Source: Chrysogorgia sp. JL179-B06
Lineage: Eukaryota > Cnidaria > Anthozoa > Scleralcyonacea > Chrysogorgiidae
Length of the DNA: 64,000 bases
NCBI GenBank assembly: GCA_035772405.1
Contig: JAYKKM010000437.1
Span: 8,836,501-8,900,500 of the forward strand
Reading direction: 5' to 3'
Shown: positions 40,201 through 64,000 of the stretch, in pieces
Layout: each line of letters opens with the position of its first letter
Numbering within the stretch: position 1 is the stretch's first letter
Notes under the pieces: model-generated
The model's input: only the letters and a program-made list of their open reading frames with translations
The model's database searches: none
Told to the model about the DNA's origin: nothing
Program-made: the position numbers and the translations under genes

Positions 40201-40849
40201 CAAAGAAACGCTGACATTAAATAGACCCGCATACGTGGGTATGTGCATACTAGACTTGAGCAAAACGCTGATGTACAATTTTCACTATAATTATATTATG
40301 AAAAAGTACTCTAGCGACACCTGTAGATTGCACTTCACTGACACTGACAGTCTGTTGTACTCAATCAAAACTGGCGACGTCTACTCTGACTTTATGATGG
40401 AGCGCGAAAAGTTTGACAATAGCGATTACCCCGCAGACAGCCCATTCGCTTTTAAAGAGAATAAGAAAGTTATTGGGAAGATGAAGGACGAGTGCGCTGG
40501 AACACCAATTATTGAGTTCGTTGGGTTGCGCAGTAAAATGTATAGCTATTTGAAAGAGGGTGGGGGTGGTGGGAAAACCGCTAAAGGCATTAGAAAGAAT
40601 ATAATTAAAAAAGTAATCAGACACGAAGATTACAAAAGTGTGTTACTTGAGCAGAAACAATTGCGACACACAATGAAGACCATTAGAAGTGTCAAGCATC
40701 AGATTGGTAGTTATGAAATTAATAAAGTATCGCTATCCTGCTTCGACGATAAACGATACCTTTTAGAAAATGGTATTGACTCCTATGCATATGGTCACAA
40801 AAACATTGTAGTGAGAGACACCACTGAGAGTAGTGAGCAAACGGACTAA
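37238..40849 (+). CDS. Protein-primed family B DNA polymerase (pPolB), 1203 aa
   Basis: This replicates the element from its termini with a protein primer. An N-terminal extension of about 320 residues holds a zinc-finger-like block (CRYCLQCFTRADVLESHIEVC, about 326-347). The 3'-5' exonuclease motifs are YADFEAI (about 381), HNLRGYDSHF (about 527) and YLKSDVLLLAD (Exo III). Between Exo I and II is a Cys/His module (CHIC...DHCHVSGKYRG...HRQCN, about 480-515) like the endonuclease VII-type insert of this family. Polymerase motif A is YLDANNLYGWAMS (about 770), motif B KLMNNSVFGKTMEN (about 934) and motif C TDTDSLLYS (about 1033). All catalytic residues are intact. The C-terminus is SEQTD, shared with the 172-aa protein. 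Confidence 0.95.
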   Translation: MSRTVRNPLKKRRAHKTSAAVVNSLTDEATNVHGFFRDQETQPLVEDLAPSTHLLDRALRGFTRSYGVEVIDDRDINQVNGSRSAVTNLLRRELGETNGMKVVETVKVTFEKVLELDKTTYKTAYFNSETFVVINEHDIEGVANRGSEQILTRIAGWLSEGSGWTIDKIDAHYVNVAIYRPLHGSSYIALPKELRNSMKGLINVNNDDDNECFRWCHLAHKFPVGKHSDRTSKYARHASELNYDGIDFPVTLKDYNKIEKANDISINVFGYENKQPFPVYVSKEAYPDHMDLLLITNDAGNKHYVYIRDFNKFMYRQTKYKARKHFCRYCLQCFTRADVLESHIEVCLVINGKQAIKMPQKGAKVKYENFSRQLNVPFVVYADFEAITQKVHTATPSSECSYTSAYQRHVDCGYGYKLVCCYDNEYSKPVKVYRGENAVNKFIGEMLEIVEYCKETSESHFNKEMVLTDDDKKNFDEAKSCHICSVEYTSADVRVRDHCHVSGKYRGSAHRQCNVNFRLTDKIPVIFHNLRGYDSHFIMQEIGKFGQDINVIPNNMEKYMAFMLGKNLVFLDSFQFMSSGLDNLVKNLPRDAFKYTSEVFRDDGLALMTRKGVYPYDYMDSFEKFDESELPSKKDFYSILNDEHITEEMHERAIDVWDYFDVESMGEYHDLYLKSDVLLLADVFENFRKTCHREYKLDPCHYFTSPGLAWDAMLKMTGVELELLSDIDMFQFVELGMRGGVSYICNRHGVANNKYMEGYDKERESKYLMYLDANNLYGWAMSQSLPTGGFKWLTEKEIKKVNLCDYHDGSKKGLLLEVDLEYPDHLHDLHNDYPVAPEKMEITVDMLSEYCTKIKNKFDVSVGGVKKLVTNLMNKKKYVCHYRNLQLYVDLGLKIKKVHRVLQFDQSKWLGKYIDFNTVKRTAAKNAFEKDFFKLMNNSVFGKTMENLRKRVDVRLVTTEKKLEKLVSKPTFVSCKIFSENLVAVHKVKETLTLNRPAYVGMCILDLSKTLMYNFHYNYIMKKYSSDTCRLHFTDTDSLLYSIKTGDVYSDFMMEREKFDNSDYPADSPFAFKENKKVIGKMKDECAGTPIIEFVGLRSKMYSYLKEGGGGGKTAKGIRKNIIKKVIRHEDYKSVLLEQKQLRHTMKTIRSVKHQIGSYEINKVSLSCFDDKRYLLENGIDSYAYGHKNIVVRDTTESSEQTD

Positions 40850-40933
40850 TTCGTAGAGTAGTTGGCTATTTGTTAGCTAACGTTGTTAGCCGATCAAAAG
40901 AGCACCATTTTGCTATCCATTTGGATAAACATC

Positions 40934-40965
40934 ACCACTAGAATCAAAATCTAGTGGTTTTTTTT
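40934..40965 (+). terminator. Stem-loop followed by T run after the polymerase gene
   Basis: The stem ACCACTAGA/TCTAGTGGT encloses the loop ATCAAAA and is followed directly by a run of eight Ts (40958-40965). It sits about 90 bp after the polymerase stop. It looks like an intrinsic-type terminator or an RNA 3'-end hairpin. The stem-loop and T run are clear; the function in a eukaryotic host is an inference. Confidence 0.5.
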
Positions 40966-41014
40966 CGCGCGTGAATTGAGAACGCGTCGGTCGTAGTTTG
41001 TTGAACAAAAATGC

Positions 41015-41461
41015 GAAAATGTTGAAATGACACTCTCTATTTTTTAATATGCGAAAGTGGGCTCGCTCCACATTTTATTTTTTTAACACGCGAAAATGTT
41101 GAAACGACACTTTCTATTTTTTCCTAAATGTAATTTGTGAGAATTTTGAAACGACACTCTCTATTTTTTAAATGTGGCTGAAATGGTGTCAAATTTAGTA
41201 TAAATTTGGTATTGTTTCGCTAGTCTCGCGTGTGTTTGACATCAATTTAGTAGAAAACGTGCGAAGGGTGTCTAGATTGACTAACGATCGCTGTAGTAGT
41301 ATAGCAAGTAGGGCTGAGAGCTTATTCGACGTCAAACGTGAATATAAACACCAAAACATCGTCAAATTTGTCGAATCGCGATTTGGCAAAATTTGGTGAT
41401 GTTTTGGTGTTTATATTCACGTTTGACGTCGATTGGGCTCGCAGCCCTACTTGCTATACTA

Positions 41462-41463
<2 letters not shown>
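41015..41463 (-). repeat. Polinton right terminal inverted repeat
   Basis: Reverse complement of 23023-23471 with scattered substitutions (for example cgaagggtgtctag against ctagacacccctcg). It ends AGCCCTACTTGCTATACTACT against a (TA)n tract. Confidence 0.93.
41295..41463. repeat. 169-bp terminal palindrome, right end
   Basis: Same length and arms as the left palindrome. Read from the outer end, it shows the same arm order (gcgagcccaatcgacgtc outside, the diverged arm inside), so both ends are in the same isomer. Confidence 0.92.

Positions 41464-41526
<63 letters not shown>
41464..41526. repeat. (TA)n microsatellite, right flank of the Polinton
   Basis: About 60 bp of TA between the Polinton right end and the terminal repeat of a Penelope-like element. 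Confidence 0.9.
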
Positions 41527-41529
<3 letters not shown>

Positions 41530-41548
41530 CGCTTACCTCAAAACTGGT

Positions 41549-41590
41549 CTGCTACAACTTGTTTCATCTGTAAAAAGAATCTTCAGGCAG
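41549..41590 (-). ncRNA. Hammerhead-ribozyme-like motif at PLE 3' terminal repeat
   Basis: Minus strand: CTGC, core CTGAAGA, short stem II (TCT/AGA), GAA, stem III ACA/TGT, cleavage triplet GTA, then GCAG closing stem I. Same sequence as the motifs at 21883-21967 and 42435-42476. Confidence 0.6.
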
Positions 41591-41599
41591 TGACAATAT

Positions 41600-42434
41600 C
41601 GAAAGAGATGACCGCTTATTTATAGGCTTTCTGCCGGAAAGTGGGGGCGTGTGTGGGAGACAATGCATGGATGAGTCATGGCTTTGTTTGCGTTGATTAC
41701 GCGAAATTTATTACGATGACGGCACTGTGAAATTATTTCCGCTCTTTTGTTGAGTAAACTATTCTTATTTTTTTCTTTCAAAATACAAAATTTTTCTTCT
41801 AAACATAAATTGCATCGTTTTGATCCTCCTGTGTACGAAATAGAATGTTTTAGAATTTGCCAATTAATACTGAAATCTTTATTGTTTTCTTTCAATGTCC
41901 AAATATATTTCGAAAGTTCGGTGTCATTTTCATGCTTTTTATGTTGAAAAGATTTAGTGTCATTACTGTCACTGTTGCTTTGTATACTATGTCTCTAGTC
42001 ATGCATTGTTCTTGAAGCGGGCAAATGGTGTTCTCTCTACAACTGCAATTAGTAGCGTCCCTATCCTGCGGTTTGATGTTCCTAGCTATGCGTGCATTGT
42101 GCTTAGTGATTATTGACTTAACATTGTTCATGCAGCTGTAACTTACTTTAACTGTATTTCTGTTAAAAATCTTATGGAGCTTGTGGTGCGGAGGGAAATG
42201 TTTGTCAATTTAGGCTAAGGAAATTACGTCCTATGTTAGTGCTGACACTCTTGCTAAATGGTGGGTTGAACCAAATGATATTGCGTTGCCTATTCCTGCG
42301 TGGTTGTTGCGGTGTATCATGAGTGTAGCTAAGTTCATGATTAAAGTTGCTGTGCCTAAGCGCGTTCTGATATAAGGGTGCAGATTCCTGAAAAGTTTGC
42401 TCATCTGATGAAAGGAGTTTAATGCGTTTGTTTA
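41600..42434 (-). pseudogene. PLE polyprotein remnant (RT C-terminus to GIY-YIG region)
   Basis: Read 42434 to 41600 on the minus strand, several frames are needed. They give KRIKLLSSDE...FQESAPLYQNAL, then RNRQRNIIWFNPPFSKSVST, then MNNVKSIITKHNARI, a Cys block (CSCRENTICPLQEQC), the stretch DIVYKATV, and finally WQILKHSISYTGGSKRCNLC with LNKRAEIISQCRHRNKF. This order is that of PLE proteins from the end of the RT through the GIY-YIG endonuclease. The catalytic GIY-YIG core appears deleted: the text passes from DIVYKATV to the C-terminal IN-WQIL block with little between. Frameshifts and stops make it non-functional. Confidence 0.8.
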
Positions 42435-42476
42435 CTGCCTGAAGATTCTTTTTACAGATGAAACAAGTTGTAGCAG
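42435..42476 (+). ncRNA. Hammerhead-ribozyme-like motif at PLE inverted 5' repeat
   Basis: Plus strand: CTGC (42435-42438), CTGAAGA (42439-42445), GAAACAAGTTGTA, then GCAG to 42476. Predicted cleavage follows the A at 42472. It is in the opposite orientation to the motif at 41549-41590. Confidence 0.6.
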
Positions 42477-42561
42477 ACCAGTTTTGAGGTAAGCGAAAAT
42501 CTATTTGCTCTAACTATATGTTGTTGAGCACTCTTTGCATTTCGTAGACCAAAACCTACAC

Positions 42562-42710
<149 letters not shown>

Positions 42711-42724
42711 GTGGTGTAGTAAAT

Positions 42725-43260
42725 GTGGTAGCTTGGAGTAGACAGTCAATACATGGGCGATCGCGTAGTCTAGCTCAAATCCTCAGAAAATGTTTCTGAA
42801 TCCCGGACGTTGATCGAACCTGTAATCTTGCCTTAATTGCCTTCTGATAGATTATCGTAATTTTGTTTTATTTGAATTTATCTATTTTATTAATGTTTAA
42901 AATTATTTACTTGATCACACGAAAAGTTAGTAGATGGGAAGAAATTTCAGTTTGTTTGTGAAAGCCCAGGAAAGGAGTTAAGCTTTTAGCGTATTTTGTC
43001 CAAGCATAAGCTTATCAATGACAATCTCCCCGCACATATTTAATGATTCATTGGTTTTGTTTTCGTTTTGGTACCAGTTACCGTGAACTGTTGACCCGTC
43101 TGTGACCGCGACTTGGAGAAAAAGCGGTTTTATAAAATTCATCCCTTTCGACTGGCTACTGATTACGGAATTTGGATCAGTAAATCACAGATTCACAAGT
43201 ATAACTAACGATTGTATATCGCGACATTAACTATTGCAACTAATCCTCATGTTTAGGTTT
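42725..43260. other. Intergenic stretch upstream of the M13 gene
   Basis: Holds one copy of a dispersed repeat (42732-42830, inverted relative to 62655-62720: cttggagtagacagtcaata...tcctcagaaaatg). Otherwise nothing is recognised. An AT tract (aaaataatatatatatata at 43265) lies about 40 bp before the M13 start codon. Confidence 0.4.
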
Positions 43261-43306
43261 TTATAAAATAATATATATATATACATATCAACTGGACAAC
43301 ATCAAA

Positions 43307-60634
<17,328 letters not shown>

Positions 60635-60639
60635 GTAAG

Positions 60640-62380
60640 TGTATTAGCCGTTGCATTAGTGTGTATATAAGTAAACAATTATTGGATGAGGCTGAGCATG
60701 ATATCAAGAATTATGCAGACCGAGGTCAATGTTATCAGCCGAAGCCGAAAGCTGAGGCGGATAACATTGATAGAGTTCTGCATAATTCTTGATATCATGT
60801 GTAAGCCGATTCCAATAATTGTTTTATTATACAATTATAAATGTAGAAGCCTAATTAGGAATTAGGAAGTAAGCCACGTAAAGATAATTACGTCACCAAC
60901 AGACAATTTTTTGATATTTTGTAGGTGGCAAGACATCAAGAATTGTCTGTAGGTTTTTTAGCCAATCACAATCGAGATTGTAGCAGTATTGTATAATAAA
61001 TGAAAATTATTAGTTTGTCTTATTGGTATATATGATTATGAACTTTTAAAAGTAAGTGATATTAATGTCGTTTAACACACTTCTATATCTCACTCTGTCA
61101 TGGCGACATTCAGATTTGAAATATATGCAACTAAGATAACCAATAACGTAAAAACCTTGACACAACCTTTTTATTTACTGTGTAATCCAGTTTATCTTCA
61201 CAATTATTTTACCAAATTATGTGAAACTTGGCACATAGTTTCCATAATTTCCCGGACCCTCTCAAACATAAAAAATAATTTATTTATTTCGTTCCGTGTC
61301 ATGTCATTGACATTTGTTTTGTTTTTGGTGTGCATAATTTCTTTCCTATAATTGCTTTTATTATACAATACTCATACAATCTCGATTGTGATTGTGTAAA
61401 AAACCAACAGACAATTCTTGATGTGTTGCCACCTACAAAATAACAAAAATTGTCTGTAATTATTAATTATTCGAGTATATAATTTTTACAAGCTTTTCTT
61501 AGCCGGTAGTAATGTTAAAAGGCTTCTACATTTATAATTGTATAATAAAACAATTACAGAATTCGGTTTGCGCATGATATCTTGTGTTGTCAAGCCTCGG
61601 TTTGTGTTATCCGTCTCATATTGATCGGCATATAACACAAACCTCGGCGTTGATAACACAAGATATCATGCTCAACCTCATACAATAATTGTATATTATT
61701 TATTATACAATACTCATATAATCTCGATTGTGATTGGCTAAAAACCTACAGACAATTCTGGATGTCTTGCCACCTACAAAATATCAAAAATTGTCTGTAG
61801 GTGACGTAATTGTCTTTGCGTGGCTTACTTCCTCAACTTCCTAAAGGCTTCTACATTTATAATTGTATAATAAAACAATTATTTGATTCGGCTTACACAT
61901 GATATCAAGAATTATCCAGACCTCTGTTATCCAATGTTATCCAATGTTATCCGCCTCAGCCTTCGGATTTGGCAGATAACATTGACCTTAGTCTGGATAA
62001 TTATTGATATCATGCTCAGCCATGATAATAATTGTTTAATATCACCCATAAGTTTAACTTGGAATATTGTTGAATATTGAAAATTTTGTTTAATATTACA
62101 GAAATAGTAATATGTATAATATGTCATTTTATGAAGAAAAGAGTCTGGAAACTTATGTGCATGTATGGGAACTGTGTATATGTGGTAATATTGTTTATTT
62201 AAATAATTCCTATTAATGTGCCAAGTTTCGCATGATTTGGTACAATAATTTTGAAGATAAACGGGATTACACAGTAAATCAATTAAAATGTTGTCGTTGG
62301 TTATCTTATTTGCATATCTTTCAAATCTGAATATCTCCAGAACGAAGTGAGATATATAAGTGTGTTAAGCGACAATGTCC
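60640..62380. repeat. Cluster of three related inverted-repeat copies
   Basis: Copies at about 60655-61030, 61360-61690 and 61690-62040 share tgatatcaagaattat, caattataaatgtagaagcc, ctacagacaatt and atctcgattgtgattg in varying orientation. A separate outer pair (acactt.tatatctcact...tcagatttgaaatatatgca at 61077 and its complement at 62290-62368) encloses the last two copies. Confidence 0.65.
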
Positions 62381-62454
62381 CTTACTTTAAAGAGAAACAA
62401 TAAGACAACAAACTTAATTTTCGTTTCATATACTCTTTAATATACATGGACACA

Positions 62455-62755
62455 AGGACCTCTGCATGGACAATCGTCAAGCTCAAATCCTGGAGGATTC
62501 TGATTGCCGGTGACACGCTCTAACCATTGAGTTACAGAGACGAAGAGGGAAGGTTACTTTGATGTACTGGTTCGATTGATATATGTGTTGCCTAAGTGAT
62601 AGCCACTATATATCAGTAATGCTTGGGTGTGTCCTGTCCGGAACTGAAAAGCATTTTCTGAGGATATGAGCTTGGCGATTGCTCATGTATCACCTGTTTA
62701 CTCCAAGTTCCCACATTCACTGCATCAGTGTATATAGATTACAAAACAATTGTTA
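62455..62755. repeat. tRNA-like SINE fragment and dispersed repeat
   Basis: The minus strand of 62500-62545 has an A-box-like block (taactcaatggttagagcg). 62655-62720 matches the repeat at 16104-16205 and, inverted, 42732-42815. Confidence 0.45.
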
Positions 62756-62889
62756 TTATTTTATCATTTCAACCTTTTCTATTAGTATTTCTAATACTCA
62801 ATGATGTCAAAAATTAATGGGCGACCACATTCGCCCGCAATAAGAACAAAAATGGCGGTCTTCAATTTTTTTAAAACTAAAAAGATTTT

Positions 62890-64000
62890 TAATTTTTTAA
62901 TTTAATTTAATTTAATTTAATTTAATTTAATTTAATTTAATGAATATTTAACCAGGCAGCCTACCCGCAAAGCGATTTTCAGTAGGGGCCTAGAATAAAA
63001 TGCTTAAAATAATAAAAATTACAAAAATATATAAAGTAAAGTAAAATATACACAAAAGACATTACAAAAATAGTTAAAAAGAAATTACAAATAGTTAAAA
63101 GTTTCATAGAGAAGTATAAAAAGTTAAGGTATGGTTTCACACTATGCAACTCAAAGTTAAAATAGTCTAGGACAGACTAGAACTAGAATGAGATATAATA
63201 TTTTTCAATCTAGATTTAAATCGGGACATCAACAATCGATGGTAGTTCTCTAACCTTGTTTTAGTATCCAATGAGTGGAGTCTTTGGCAGCATGAAATTT
63301 ATAAGAGGAAGATGCAAATTGTTCTTATTACGTGTGTCATATGAGTGAATCATGTTATTAAACGTTAAGTTAAAATCGTAATCAAATGAATTGCTAAGGC
63401 ATATGCAAACCATTGTACAACGGTGTAGAAAGTGCCTGTCAGACAGTGGGGTAATGTTGAGCGTTTTTAGGGCATCAGAGGCTGAGTTCCAATTAAAAGT
63501 GGTGGTAGGTCCAGTATTGTTTTGGCTACTTTATTTTGGAATACTCGTAAGTGATTCATAAGAGTTATATTCTCTTTGTCACCCCATATGATGTCTCCGT
63601 AGTCAAACAACGGCACGATCAAACTGTTATACAGAGTAAGTCTAGTGGTAATAGGAATGAGATGTTTAATCCAATAATGAATAATAAATAATAATGGTAA
63701 TTAATCCAATCCTCTGATTGATTTTTTTGATAATGGGATCCACGTGATACGACCATGACATAATGCTATTCACAGTTACTCCAAGATACTTGAAAGAATC
63801 TGTTCGTCCAATTACTTCATTGTTAATATTAAATGTAAGTAGGGTTTTCTGAACTTTCAACAATCTTTGTGGGCTAGCCTACCAAAGATTATGAATTTTC
63901 ACTTGGAGTAATTGAGTGTCAGAAGATTTTTTTGGAACCATTGAGAGGTTACATGTAAATCTGAGTTAAGAGTATTTTCGAGGTCTTTCAAATTTTTCGA
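62890..64000 (-). pseudogene. LINE 3' region (CR1/Jockey-like), runs off the right edge
   Basis: Minus strand: the (AAATT)n tail at 62890-62941 marks the 3' end. RT thumb text FKYLGVTVNSIMSW lies at about 63760-63790 in a 65-aa frame, and LTLYNSLIVPLFDYGDIIWG near 63580-63640, with frame breaks between. Similar to the LINE at 7011-8309 (PLFDYGDIIWGD shared). Confidence 0.75.

Larger units (their letters stand above)
23023..41463. mobile_element. Maverick/Polinton-class element (adintovirus-like provirus), complete
   Basis: The element is about 18.4 kb, with termini AGTAGTATAG...CTATACTACT, TIRs of about 449 bp and (TA)n on both sides. It encodes the Polinton hallmark set: protein-primed family B polymerase, retroviral-type integrase with chromodomain, A32/FtsK-type packaging ATPase, a capsid-protein candidate and a penton-like candidate. 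Extra genes include a thymidine kinase, a Bro-N/nuclease/zinc-finger protein and a fibre-like protein. All frames seen are uninterrupted and the TIRs differ at only a few per cent of positions, pointing to a young, possibly competent copy. A target-site duplication cannot be resolved inside the TA repeat. An adenain-type protease was not found. Confidence 0.95.

Overview
This window is animal nuclear DNA, most likely from a marine invertebrate. The evidence is spliced genes with GT-AG introns, dispersed non-LTR retrotransposons, a Penelope-like element, many palindromic non-autonomous DNA elements, long (TA)n microsatellites and tRNA-derived repeats. The sequence alone does not fix the phylum (cnidarian, tunicate or another invertebrate). 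Two host genes are recognisable: a TLCD5/TMEM136-type TLC-domain membrane protein (6188-6907, minus) and the 5' two thirds of a secreted M13 (neprilysin-type) metallopeptidase (nine exons, 43307-60634, plus; it runs off the right edge).

The centrepiece is an apparently complete Maverick/Polinton-class element (also called an adintovirus-like provirus) of about 18.4 kb at 23023-41463. It lies inside a (TA)n microsatellite, has terminal inverted repeats of about 449 bp, and each TIR starts with a 169-bp palindrome. It carries about 17 uninterrupted genes in four blocks. (1) A minus-strand morphogenesis/integration block (23769-30346): a small terminal protein, packaging ATPase, major capsid protein candidate, two paralogous membrane proteins, retroviral-type integrase with a chromodomain, and a penton-like candidate. 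(2) A plus-strand block (30359-33951): a large C-terminally anchored protein, a fibre-like protein with a phage-tail-fibre-like N-terminus, a predicted myristoylated small protein, a small basic protein, and a Bro-N/nuclease/zinc-finger protein. (3) A minus-strand pair (34187-35477): thymidine kinase and a zinc-finger-containing unknown. (4) A plus-strand block (35609-40849): three small membrane proteins, a zinc-ribbon protein and a 1203-aa protein-primed family B DNA polymerase. No adenain-like maturation protease was recognised.

The Polinton is bracketed by Penelope-like element (PLE) sequence. On the right is a 5'-truncated, frameshifted PLE (RT C-terminus plus GIY-YIG linker region) with hammerhead-ribozyme-like motifs at both ends. 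On the left is a near-perfect palindrome made of two back-to-back copies of the same ribozyme-bearing terminal repeat, followed by three tandem 276-bp units that each contain a tRNA-Ala-like sequence.

The rest is repeat-rich. The left 20 kb holds one TLC gene, two CR1/Jockey-like LINE copies (one broken by a 17-bp duplication, one lacking its first RT catalytic motif), an RTE-like 3' fragment, a Ty3-like remnant and at least ten inverted-repeat (MITE-like) elements. The M13 introns hold further MITEs, a 0.65-kb palindrome, nested insertions, a decayed LINE and a 21-bp minisatellite. Coordinates of repeats are by eye and accurate to a few bases at clear edges, less elsewhere.
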